Origin: Ectopseudomonas chengduensis
GTDB lineage: Bacteria; Pseudomonadota; Gammaproteobacteria; Pseudomonadales; Pseudomonadaceae
Assembly (NCBI RefSeq): GCF_900102635.1
Contig: NZ_FMZQ01000002.1
Coordinates: 62,001-126,000 of the forward strand
DNA length: 64,000 bases
Direction: 5' to 3'
Shown here: one piece after another, positions 10,441 to 16,954 of the stretch
How the letters are laid out: each line of letters starts with the position of its first letter
How positions within the stretch are numbered: position 1 is the stretch's first letter
The notes under the pieces: generated by a model
The model's database searches: none
Told to the model about the DNA's origin: nothing
Seen by the model: the letters and a program-made list of their open reading frames with translations, nothing else
Program-made: the position numbers and the translations under genes

Positions 10441-10457
10441 CAACGTTCCCCGCCTCA
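10392..10457 (+). repeat. Three 22-bp direct repeats across the repC stop codon (iteron-like)
   Basis: CGTAG(T/C)AACGTTCCCC starts at 10392, 10414 and 10436, an exact 22-bp period with variable last six bases. Two helical turns per unit is typical of initiator-binding iterons, and IncQ-family origins use 20-22 bp iterons. They sit next to the initiator gene and partly encode its C-terminus. Confidence 0.75.
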
Positions 10458-10639
10458 AACCGGAAAACAGAGCAACGGCGCGGGCTTGCGGCTAGTCCGC
10501 AAACTCCATCCATGATCTTCCAAGATCATCCACTAGGCGGCACTTGCCGCCGCCCTTTAGGGCGACGCCAAGTCCTTGCCGATGGTCGGCCTGCGGCCGA
10601 GTTGTACGCCAGAAGGGCGGTCAGCTCCAGCCGGTTCTT

Positions 10640-10674
10640 TTTAGCGGCTAAAACGCTGCGCCCCTCAAGTGTCA
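10640..10674 (-). promoter_or_regulatory. IncP TrfA-type iteron next to a KorB operator (copy 2, inverted)
   Basis: TTTAGCGGCTAAA at 10640-10652 and the complement of TGACACTTGAGGGGCGC at 10658-10674, with a 5-bp gap. This is an inverted copy of 7039-7073, differing at one base in the gap, so the alpA-to-repC segment is flanked by inverted 35-bp repeats. Confidence 0.8.
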
Positions 10675-10683
10675 ATAGGCAGG

Positions 10684-10717
10684 TGTTGTATGTTGTAGCA
10701 CGCTACAACATACAACA
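10684..10717. repeat. 34-bp palindrome
   Basis: Two perfect 16-bp arms, TGTTGTATGTTGTAGC and GCTACAACATACAACA, are separated by AC. The arms are AT-rich in an otherwise GC-rich region. It is not followed by a T-run, so a terminator is unlikely. A dimeric regulator site, a recombination (resolution) site or a single-strand origin structure would fit. Confidence 0.7.
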
Positions 10718-10827
10718 GTTCAATTCGATGCCCTGGCCACGTCATGAGATCGGCCTTTCTTTCGCGCGCTACGTCGAGCTGCAGCATCGTCATCTCCAGC
10801 GAGGCTGGCCATGTCCGGGCCATGGTC

Positions 10828-10930
10828 GACCATCGCCACGTCCGACGATGCACCGACGGCCCCATCGCCAGTTCTGACGATGACGGCCGCCGGCGCTGGA
10901 GCTCGCATTGCCACTTTTGACGATGCGATC
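10828..10930. repeat. CATCG...CGATG repeat cluster 1
   Basis: Three units of the form CAT(C/T)GCCA-N5-6-GACGATG occur about 35-40 bp apart (near 10829, 10862 and 10908). Each unit is a short imperfect inverted repeat. A second cluster of related units is at 15728-15835, with matching flanking words (GACGGCCGC, GATCTGCAGCA/GAGCTGCAGCA). Confidence 0.5.
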
Positions 10931-10937
10931 CTCTCTT

Positions 10938-10954
10938 TGACACTTGAGGGGCCG
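10938..10954 (+). promoter_or_regulatory. Third IncP TrfA-type iteron
   Basis: TGACACTTGAGGGGCCG differs at one base from the two other iterons in the island. This copy has no adjacent KorB operator. Confidence 0.7.
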
Positions 10955-11059
10955 AGCGGCGGGGAATCTCCCGGCCTACTCCCCTCTTGGCGTTCAATTT
11001 TCCGTGCTGAATGAGCTGCCATCCCTGTTTCGATGGGCGTGCCTGTGTCATCGGCTCCA

Positions 11060-11086
11060 TGTCAACCATTTCGGCCAATTATTGGA
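11060..11086 (-). repeat. Copy C of the repeated 27-bp motif, upstream of the traK-like gene
   Basis: On the minus strand this reads CCAATAATTGGCCGAAATGG then TTGACATG, matching copy B at most positions including the ATGGTTGACATG end. A short open frame reads leftward from it with the same first residues as the 326-aa protein (MVDM). It may be the remains of a duplicated regulator start. Confidence 0.5.
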
Positions 11087-11151
11087 ATGTTGTGTAGGCC
11101 AGCACTCCGTAACCTTCGGAGTAGTTCAGTTGATAACGGAGGTTTACGGAC

Positions 11152-11430
11152 ATGGCGACGACAGAAAGCAGCTACCCCGAGGAGCTGGCCGCACGGCTGG
11201 CTCTTCAGCAGAAGACCTCGCAAACAAAGCGCAGGGACTACCTGGCCGCTTTCATGGCGGTGCGCTCGGACGTGAAGGAAGCGATGGAGGCCGGCTACGC
11301 GCTCAAGATCATCTGGGAGCACCTGCGCGAGGTCGGGCGCATCCCTTTCCGGTATGAGACGTTCCTGAAGTACGTTCGCCAGCACATCACCAATGCGCGG
11401 CCTGGCTCCATGGGGCAGGGTACGAAGTAA
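11152..11430 (+). CDS. traK: TraK-like oriT-binding accessory protein
   Basis: A 92-aa basic protein that aligns with the N-terminal two thirds of RK2 TraK (from memory): PEELAARLA, FMAVRSDVKEAMEAGYALK, IWEHLREVGRIPFRYETF and a VRQHI end. TraK wraps oriT DNA to help relaxosome assembly. The Shine-Dalgarno GGAGG lies 9 bases before the ATG. It is shorter than RK2 TraK (about 134 aa). In RK2, traK and traJ diverge from oriT, but here traK runs in the same direction as traJ, towards oriT. This points to an inversion or separate acquisition. Confidence 0.8.
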   Translation: MATTESSYPEELAARLALQQKTSQTKRRDYLAAFMAVRSDVKEAMEAGYALKIIWEHLREVGRIPFRYETFLKYVRQHITNARPGSMGQGTK

Positions 11431-11599
11431 GCAAAGTTCCATGCTCAATCGCTGCAAGCGCATGGCTGAAACGCTGTTACCGGCCTCTCGGATCGCGGCA
11501 AGCACACGGACGTTGGCAATTTCCGTTGGTTTTCCCGCTGCTGGCGCGCTGTTGCGAAGCAACGGTGCGGTTACAGCGCGAAGTTCGATGAGTCATACG

Positions 11600-11725
11600 A
11601 GGCAAAAACAACGCCGTAAGGCGGGCAGGATGTGTGAAGTAGGCCCACCGGCAAGCCGGTTGTCCTTCTTCACTCTCCCTTATTCGCGCGGGCGCTCAAC
11701 GGGCATCCTGCTCTGCGAGGCTGCC
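11600..11725 (-). other. IncP-type origin of transfer (oriT)
   Basis: On the minus strand the region reads like RK2 oriT. It contains a 19-bp imperfect inverted repeat (11634-11652 and 11655-11673, arms reading GTGAAG...CTTCAC), then ACATCCTG|CCCGC. By analogy with RK2 the nick falls on the minus strand between 11626 and 11625. The flanking words GCCTCGCAGAGCAGGAT and GCGAATAAGGGA are also conserved. traJ begins 24 bases beyond this region on the other side, as in IncP plasmids. It should be mobilisable if an IncP-type relaxase is supplied. The remaining spacer 11431-11599 shows no gene. Confidence 0.88.
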
Positions 11726-11748
11726 GGCTACCGCCGGTTGGAGGACAC

Positions 11749-12120
11749 ATGGGTGACGAGAATCGAATCACCAGGAAGGGCAGCCCGCCGATCAAGGTGT
11801 ACTGCCTTCCAGAAGAACGCGAACTGATTGAGGCGAACGCCAAGATGGCGGGGATCAGCGTGGCGCGCTATCTGCGCGACGTAGGACAGGGCTACCAGGT
11901 CAAGGGAGTCATGGACTACCACTACGTGCGCGAGCTGGTGCGGGTGAATGGCGACCTTGGCCGGCTGGGCGGATTGCTCAAGCTCTGGCTGACCGACGAT
12001 CCGCGCACTGCCCGTTTCGGCGATGCAACGATCCTCGCCCTGTTGGCTCGGATCGAAGCTACTCAGGATGAAATGAGTCGGCTTATGAAATCCGTGGTGC
12101 AGCCGAGGGCCGACCGTTGA
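11749..12120 (+). CDS. traJ: Relaxosome protein TraJ (IncP type)
   Basis: Binds one arm of the oriT inverted repeat and recruits the relaxase TraI. At 123 aa it is the same length as RK2 TraJ and very similar: TRKGSPPIKVYCLPEER, VGQGY, VRELVRVNGDLGRLGGLLKL and WLTDDPRTARFGDATILALL. A ribbon-helix-helix start followed by a coiled region is expected. The ATG follows GGAGGACAC. In IncP plasmids traI follows immediately. Here the next gene is trbJ, so the relaxase and everything in between have been lost. Confidence 0.95.
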   Translation: MGDENRITRKGSPPIKVYCLPEERELIEANAKMAGISVARYLRDVGQGYQVKGVMDYHYVRELVRVNGDLGRLGGLLKLWLTDDPRTARFGDATILALLARIEATQDEMSRLMKSVVQPRADR

Positions 12121-12385
12121 GAGTTTTAGCGGCTAAATTTCCGTGTGCCGGACGCGACACGAGGCACTTCCAGGCCGCCGGCCTGAGCGTTATCAACTCT
12201 CGGGAGGACGCATAAGGCCAGGGACACCCCGTAAGGGCCGAGAGCAGAACCACCGAAGCCCGGGCCTCAGTGCCAAGGGCGATACCGATTAGCTAGTGGC
12301 GTAGCTCTTCGATGAAACCTTGCCGTGGGCAAGCGCGAGCTTGGTCAAGGCATTGCCTTTCTTTCATCGAATGGAGATTGCGACC
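12121..12385. other. Spacer between traJ and trbJ, with a KorB operator
   Basis: Apart from the operator at 12125-12137 and a Shine-Dalgarno before trbJ I see no feature or gene. In IncP plasmids traJ and trbJ are many kilobases apart, so this spacer marks the deletion or joining point of the tra and trb fragments. Confidence 0.6.
12125..12137. promoter_or_regulatory. KorB operator (copy 3)
   Basis: TTTAGCGGCTAAA, 4 bases after the traJ stop, matches the IncP KorB operator consensus. No KorB is encoded in the island. Confidence 0.75.
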
Positions 12386-13171
12386 ATGAAGCACGTCCGT
12401 TTTTTAGCGGCTAAAACCGCGCTCGCCGCCGCTCTGGCCGGCAGCATCATCGTCACCCCGGCGCAGGCCGGCATCCCCGTCATCGACGGCGGCAACCTTG
12501 TGCAGAACGTCATGACCGCCATTGAGTCGGTGGCGCAGACGCTCAAGCAGATCGAGCAGTACCAGACCCAATTGCAGCAGTACGAAAACATGCTGCAAAA
12601 CACCATGGCTCCGGCCGCCTATATCTGGGACCAGGCGCAGTCCACCATCAACGGACTGATGGCCGCCACCGACACGCTGAACTACTACCGGAATCAGCTC
12701 GGCAGCATCGATGCGTACCTGGGCAAGTTCCAGGATGTGGCCTATTACCGTGGTTCGCCTTGCTTCTCGGCCGCTGGGTGCTCGGATGCCGAGCGCGCCG
12801 CGATGGAGCAAAACCGCAGCCTGGCGAGCGAGAGTCAGAAGAAGGCGAACGACGCGCTTTTCAAGGGCCTGGAGCAACAGCAGCGCAACCTTTCCGCCGA
12901 TGCTCGCCAGCTCGAACGGCTCCAGTCCGCCGCGCAGGGCGCGACCGGGCAGATGCAGGCCATCGGCTACGCCAACCAGCTCGCCGCCAACCAGGCAAAC
13001 CAGCTTCTGCAAATCCGTGGCCTGCTGATCGCACAGCAGAACGCCGCGACGGCCAGGATGCAGGCGCAGGCCGACCTAGAGGCGCAACAGCAGGCCGCCG
13101 GCGCGACTTCCCGGGAGTCCAGGATCGAGCGGACGGCCAACCCGAGAAACTGGCTCGAACTGACCCGCTGA
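12386..13171 (+). CDS. trbJ: P-type conjugative transfer protein TrbJ
   Basis: Mating-pair formation protein, VirB5-like, exported to the periplasm and pilus. It is 261 aa with a signal peptide (MKHVRFLAAKTALAAALAG..., cleavage after AQA). The mature part has GGNLVQNVMTAIESV and long Gln-rich coiled helices, LKQIEQYQTQLQQYENMLQN. The ATG at 12386 follows GGAGATTGCGACC. A KorB operator lies inside the signal-peptide codons. It starts a trbJ-trbK-trbL unit. The other trb genes needed for mating (trbB to trbI) are absent. Confidence 0.92.
   Translation: MKHVRFLAAKTALAAALAGSIIVTPAQAGIPVIDGGNLVQNVMTAIESVAQTLKQIEQYQTQLQQYENMLQNTMAPAAYIWDQAQSTINGLMAATDTLNYYRNQLGSIDAYLGKFQDVAYYRGSPCFSAAGCSDAERAAMEQNRSLASESQKKANDALFKGLEQQQRNLSADARQLERLQSAAQGATGQMQAIGYANQLAANQANQLLQIRGLLIAQQNAATARMQAQADLEAQQQAAGATSRESRIERTANPRNWLELTR
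12403..12415. promoter_or_regulatory. KorB operator (copy 4) inside trbJ
   Basis: TTTAGCGGCTAAA encodes FLAAK of the TrbJ signal peptide. IncP KorB operators occur both in promoters and within genes. Confidence 0.7.
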
Positions 13172-13186
13172 CGGAGGCCCTGCACC

Positions 13187-13456
13187 ATGAAGAAAACGAT
13201 GCTGCTTACCGGCCTCGTGGTGGTGCTGGTGGCTGGGTGCGACAACAAGCCGGCCATCCCGCCCATGCCCGAGGTCAATGACACCAATTGCCAGATCGAG
13301 GCGATCAAGAAGATCGAGGACAGGGCCACGCGCGAGAAATTCGCCGGGCTGTGCTCGCGCCGGTCGCCGGCCGCCGGCGGCATCGCGCCGACCGAGAAGC
13401 CCATAAACTGGCTCGAACTGGCCGACCCGAAAGACCAGAAGGAGGCGAAGCCATGA
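13187..13456 (+). CDS. trbK: Entry-exclusion lipoprotein TrbK
   Basis: Small inner-membrane lipoprotein that blocks entry of related conjugative plasmids in RK2. The 89-aa precursor has a lipobox (VVLVAGC) at about residue 18 and the mature part has NCQIEAIKKIEDRATREKFAGLC. RK2 TrbK is a similar short lipoprotein. It overlaps trbL by 4 bases (ATGA). If expressed, it would be one of the few transfer functions here that works alone, excluding incoming IncP-like plasmids. Confidence 0.85.
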   Translation: MKKTMLLTGLVVVLVAGCDNKPAIPPMPEVNDTNCQIEAIKKIEDRATREKFAGLCSRRSPAAGGIAPTEKPINWLELADPKDQKEAKP

Positions 13457-15114
13457 AAACACTGCACAAGGCGGCGCTGATCGGCGTCGCCCTCGCGCTT
13501 TACTCCACCGCCGCATCGGCCCAACTCACCAATCAGGGGATGCTTGACCAGGTGGTGACGGAATTCGCCACGCGGGCCACGTCCTGGCAGACGGTGGTGA
13601 TGAATGCCGCGATGTTCCTGTTCTGGACGCTGGGCACGATCTCTCTGGTTTTCACGTTCGGCTTCATGGCGCTACGCAAGGCTGACATTGGGGAGTTCTT
13701 CGCGGAGTTCATCAGGTTCATCCTGTTCTTCGGCTTCTTCCTCTGGCTGCTGCGCAACGGCCCGGCCTTCGCCAATTCGATCATCCAGTCATTGGCCCGG
13801 ATCGGTGAGCAGGCGTCCGGGGTGGCATCGGTGACACCTTCGGGCATCGTGGATATCGGCTTCATGATCTTGAAGCAGGCATTCACAAACTCGTCGATCT
13901 GGTCGCCCGTGGATAGCTTCATCGGTGTGGCCTTGAGCGTCGGCATCCTGATCCTGCTGGCGGTTGTCGCCGTGAATATGCTGCTGCTGCTCGTCTCGGG
14001 CTGGCTGCTGATGTACGCCGGCATCTTCTTCCTCGGCTTCGGCGGCTCGCGTTGGACGTCCGACATGGCGATCAACTACTACAAGACCGTGCTGGGCGTG
14101 GCCGTACAGATCATGACGATGGTGCTCCTGGTCGGCATCGGGAACGACCTGCTTTCCAGTTTCTACGCCAGGATGAACACCGGCACGCTGAACTTTGAAG
14201 AGCTGGGCGTGATGCTGGTTTTCTGCGTGGCGTTGCTCATGCTGGTCAATCGCGTGCCGCCACTGGTCGCGGGCGTCATTTCCGGTACAGGCATTGGGAA
14301 CGCTGGCGGCATCGGTAACTTCGGCGCAGGCGCTGCCGTCGGTGCGGCTATGGGCGCGGCAAGCATGGCCGCCGGTGCGGCAAGCGTGGCCGGTGCGGCC
14401 GTGATGGGTGGCGCAGCCTCGGCCGCCGGCGGCATGTCGGCGATCAAGGCAGCGTTCGAGAAAGCGGGATCGAGCGCCGGCGGCGAGTCGGGCGGAATGC
14501 CCATGCTCGGCGGCGGCTCCGATTCCGGCAGTGATGCCGGCTCGTTTGCACAAGCTGCTGGCTTTGGTGGCGGTTCAGGCTCAGGTGCGGGCACCACTAC
14601 GCCACTTGCACAGGCCGCCGGCTTCGGCAGCAGCTCGGGCAGCGGTGCCAGCCGTTCGGTTGGTCGCAATGGGCAGCAGTCCGGTAAACCGGATGGAGGT
14701 TCCAGCTCAATGGGCAGCAGCGACGCCGGCGGCGCGAAAGCCTCGCACGGTGGCCAGCAGGCAGCACCAGGCAGCACCGGCCCCGGCTTGCTGGCCTCGG
14801 CCGCTGCGGCGCTCAGTACGGCGGGCCGCGTGACGGCCGACGCCGGCGCGAACCTGATGCAAGGCGTTGGCGAGGTTGCGAAGGCCAAGGCTGCCAGCAT
14901 CCGCGACGCCGCTGTGGAGCGCATCGCAGACACCACCGGCGGGAAGATCGCGGCGGCTATCCGGGCCAGCGCAGAGAGCGACCAGGCCGCCGCTGTCGAG
15001 TCGGTGCCGACATTCGGCGGCAACAACCTGGCAGGGGCCGATTCGGCCGCTGCTGATCCTGATGATGAAGTGGCCGCGTTCGCCAACCGCGAGCACGGTA
15101 AATCGGAGACGTGA
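13453..15114 (+). CDS. trbL: P-type conjugative transfer protein TrbL (VirB6-like)
   Basis: Polytopic inner-membrane channel component of the mating apparatus. It is 553 aa with a signal-like start and six or so hydrophobic segments within residues 25-280 (e.g. WQTVVMNAAMFLFWTLGTIS). The tail is long and low-complexity, rich in Gly, Ala and Ser, and includes two copies of (T)PLAQAAGFG(S/G)-like units. The start at 13453 overlaps the trbK stop by four bases. Length is close to RK2 TrbL. Without the rest of the Trb complex it is probably idle unless a helper plasmid is present. Confidence 0.92.
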   Translation: MKTLHKAALIGVALALYSTAASAQLTNQGMLDQVVTEFATRATSWQTVVMNAAMFLFWTLGTISLVFTFGFMALRKADIGEFFAEFIRFILFFGFFLWLLRNGPAFANSIIQSLARIGEQASGVASVTPSGIVDIGFMILKQAFTNSSIWSPVDSFIGVALSVGILILLAVVAVNMLLLLVSGWLLMYAGIFFLGFGGSRWTSDMAINYYKTVLGVAVQIMTMVLLVGIGNDLLSSFYARMNTGTLNFEELGVMLVFCVALLMLVNRVPPLVAGVISGTGIGNAGGIGNFGAGAAVGAAMGAASMAAGAASVAGAAVMGGAASAAGGMSAIKAAFEKAGSSAGGESGGMPMLGGGSDSGSDAGSFAQAAGFGGGSGSGAGTTTPLAQAAGFGSSSGSGASRSVGRNGQQSGKPDGGSSSMGSSDAGGAKASHGGQQAAPGSTGPGLLASAAAALSTAGRVTADAGANLMQGVGEVAKAKAASIRDAAVERIADTTGGKIAAAIRASAESDQAAAVESVPTFGGNNLAGADSAAADPDDEVAAFANREHGKSET

Positions 15115-15116
15115 CC

Positions 15117-15374
15117 ATGAAACGTAGTGGCTTTTTCGACTGCCTGGCGCCCGACCAGGTGCAGCGGCCGGCGGTGGAGTTTGAGCTGCCTGGCGATCAA
15201 TCAACCGAGCTTGATGCAGCGGCGGAAGTGGCGGCCTTCGTTGATCGTCCTGCCCCGTCTGTCATCGAGGCCACCAGGCCGGCGGCCAGGTCATCGAGCA
15301 ACAGTTACAGCGGCAGCAACAGGAACACGCCACTGGCCGAGGCCGCCGGCTTCTACGGCACCGGCAGCCGATAA
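15117..15374 (+). CDS. Hypothetical protein behind trbL, related to the TrbL tail
   Basis: An 85-aa protein starting 2 bases after the trbL stop. It has no recognisable domain. Its end, NTPLAEAAGFYGTGSR, repeats the TPLAQAAGFGS units of the TrbL C-terminus. This suggests it arose from a duplicated or detached TrbL tail, or that both carry a short interaction motif. Function unknown. Confidence 0.6.
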   Translation: MKRSGFFDCLAPDQVQRPAVEFELPGDQSTELDAAAEVAAFVDRPAPSVIEATRPAARSSSNSYSGSNRNTPLAEAAGFYGTGSR

Positions 15375-15436
15375 GCGCGCCGGCCGGCGTGGGGCCGGCC
15401 GACACTTCCACAACCCACCTGTTAGAGAGGTGAATC

Positions 15437-15667
15437 ATGGCAACCCTGAATCCTACCAATGCAACGCAGGCCGTTCATCATGCAGCCGTGCAGCTCGCCG
15501 CGCTCGACTGGCTCGACCAGGACGCGGCGCGGCAGCTCGGGCCGCTCGCCGAGGCCGTGGCAAACGCCTTCATGGTCGTGTTCTACCAAGCCGAGACGGG
15601 GCAGGCGACGCCTGCTGACTTCCGTGAGGCATTGGAGGCGGTGCGGCAGTCACTCCGCGCCGCGTAG
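15437..15667 (+). CDS. Conserved hypothetical small protein
   Basis: A 76-aa helical, acidic protein (MATLNPTNATQAVHHAAVQL...) with no domain that I recognise. GAGAGG lies 6 bases before the ATG. It sits at the end of the trb fragment. The coding bias resembles that of its neighbours, so it is probably real. Confidence 0.6.
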   Translation: MATLNPTNATQAVHHAAVQLAALDWLDQDAARQLGPLAEAVANAFMVVFYQAETGQATPADFREALEAVRQSLRAA

Positions 15668-15727
15668 GCACGCGCACCAGGAACAGCAAGGGCGGCCAGT
15701 GGCCGCCCTTGTTATTTCCGGGCCTGC

Positions 15728-15835
15728 ATCGTCAAAGGCGACGATGTGCGCCGGCGTGCTCGACCATCGCCAGATCGTGCGATGACGGCCGCTCTGGCCT
15801 TCTCCCTTGGCGTGGATCTCGCATCGTCGTTTCTA
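15728..15835. repeat. CATCG...CGATG repeat cluster 2
   Basis: Three units (CATCGTC-N6-GACGATG near 15728, CATCGCCAGATCGTGCGATG near 15764, and CATCGTCG-N6-GCGATG near 15816) are related to cluster 1 at 10828. The first unit is a perfect 7-bp inverted repeat. No gene is supported in 15668-15901. Confidence 0.5.
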
Positions 15836-15901
15836 GCGATGAGATCCAGCGCACCAGAACGGCGCACGTCGATCTGCAGCACCGCCAGGAATCCAGCTCT
15901 C

Positions 15902-16261
15902 CTACTCGATGCCGTGCATGGCCTTCGCCCGTGCTGCGACGGCCTGTGCGTGTTCGATATAGGCCGGGTCGGCTGTGGCCTCGGCTTCGGCCAGGAAGGT
16001 GCTGATCGCCTCGGCCGAGGTCAGCGTCTCGGCCGGGTCGAAAGGCGTCAGCTCACGGCCAATGGTCGGCGCATCTACCCATTCGCGTTGTTCCGGCGGC
16101 AGTGGATACACGCCTGCGGCTTCTGCCTCGGCCAGCAGCTCGGCCAGGGTGTAGCGCACCTGGCCAGGCGTGACGGCGCGGGCCGGGTCGGCCTTCAAGG
16201 CGTCATAGGCCGGGCCGACCTTCTCATGCAGCCAGTTTTCCAGGTTCTTCGAGCCTGTCAT
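15902..16261 (-). CDS. Antitoxin-like hypothetical protein
   Basis: A 119-aa acidic protein. The start KNLENWLHEKVGPAYDALKA with DPARAVTPGQVR resembles a segment (WL...V.P.YDA.KADPSRA) common in small antitoxins paired with RelE-like toxins. The remaining two thirds match nothing I know. It overlaps the preceding HTH gene by four bases, so the two are co-translated. No toxin-like ORF is adjacent, so the antitoxin label is tentative. Confidence 0.5.
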   Translation of the reverse strand: MTGSKNLENWLHEKVGPAYDALKADPARAVTPGQVRYTLAELLAEAEAAGVYPLPPEQREWVDAPTIGRELTPFDPAETLTSAEAISTFLAEAEATADPAYIEHAQAVAARAKAMHGIE

Positions 16262-16626
16262 CGGCTGGCCTCATCAAGCATGGATGCCAGGCGCTCCAGG
16301 TCATTAACCGATTGCGAGCGAAAGCGGCCGGTCAGCAGCTCGTGCAGCGCGGCCGGCGTCAATCCGAGAAGCGTAGCCGCTTGCTCGGTCGACAACTGTT
16401 GCGCCTTGATGGCCTCGCCGATCTTGGTGACGAGTCGGGTCTTGACCAGCATTTCGCCGGCGTCGGGATAGCCCAGGTCGGCATAGACGTTGGCGCTGCC
16501 CTGCTGAATGTTCGGAGTGTCGTCAGCGTTCAGGTCGGCCAGCAGCTCGGCGACTGTGGCGAACCGCCCCGAGACACGGCCGGCGCGGCTGTCTGCAATT
16601 GCTTCCTCGGTTTCCTTCCTGCCCAT
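16258..16626 (-). CDS. XRE-family HTH protein, HigA-like, with RelB-like N-terminal piece
   Basis: A 122-aa protein starting MGRKETEEAIADSRAG. The first 35 residues end FATVAELLADLNADD, like the C-terminal tail of RelB/DinJ antitoxins. Residues 45-122 (VYADLGYPDAGEMLVKTRLV... and AATLLGLTPAALHELLTGRF) are a HigA-type HTH_37 domain. The ATG at 16626 is preferred because GTGAGG lies 7 bases upstream. It is probably the autoregulator of this two-gene unit. No toxin gene is nearby. Confidence 0.7.
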   Translation of the reverse strand: MGRKETEEAIADSRAGRVSGRFATVAELLADLNADDTPNIQQGSANVYADLGYPDAGEMLVKTRLVTKIGEAIKAQQLSTEQAATLLGLTPAALHELLTGRFRSQSVNDLERLASMLDEASR

Positions 16627-16954
16627 CGCACACCTCACGCTGATTTGCCTAGCCCGTCTCATCCAGATGAGGCCACAGAGAGCGCGGCTGTGAAGGCCAA
16701 AGAGTACTACGTTGCGTGTTTTCCCTGGAAGAAGACACGCCGACCACCTTCTTGGCGTAAACCATCTACAACCAGGTGGCTAGAGCACATGGCCTTGCCA
16801 TCGAGCCGGTACCGCGAGCCCGCCCAACGCATGGCGCCGGCCGAATCCATGGCTTCGCGCACATGAGATTCGGGGTTCATTTGGGTGGATCAGATGGTAA
16901 ACTTGGCCAAACTTTGGAAGACTTCGCCGCGCGACACCAAGCGAGCCGCCTGAC
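16627..16954. other. 328-bp spacer before the defence operon
   Basis: No gene with a ribosome site is supported on either strand. It must contain the divergent promoters of the antitoxin-like unit (leftward) and of the HTH/defence operon (rightward), but I cannot point to convincing -35/-10 boxes. A loose inverted pair around AAACTTGGCCAAACTT (16898-16915) lies about 40 bases before the HTH start. Confidence 0.5.

Larger units (their letters stand above)
10458..11151. other. Origin-like intergenic region with no supported gene
   Basis: Nearly 700 bp between repC and the traK-like gene. It holds the KorB operator/iteron pair (10640-10674), a 34-bp near-perfect palindrome (10684-10717), a set of CATCG...CGATG repeats (10828-10930), another iteron (10938-10954), and a leader with the repeated 27-bp motif. 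Open frames here lack ribosome sites and look like chance. The density of repeats fits a vestigial or working replication origin assembled from IncQ and IncP parts. Confidence 0.6.

Noticed and set aside
10665..11078. 137-aa minus-strand frame in the origin region
   Set aside because: It shares only the first residues (MVDM) with the 326-aa protein, through the repeated 27-bp motif. The rest runs through palindromes and repeats. At most it is a remnant.
16312..16866. 184-aa plus-strand frame opposite the HigA-like gene
   Set aside because: Antisense to a well-supported HTH gene with good ribosome site. No domain of its own.
16880..16905. TTGGGT and TAAACT as a promoter of the defence operon
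   Set aside because: The spacing is only 11 bases and both boxes are poor.
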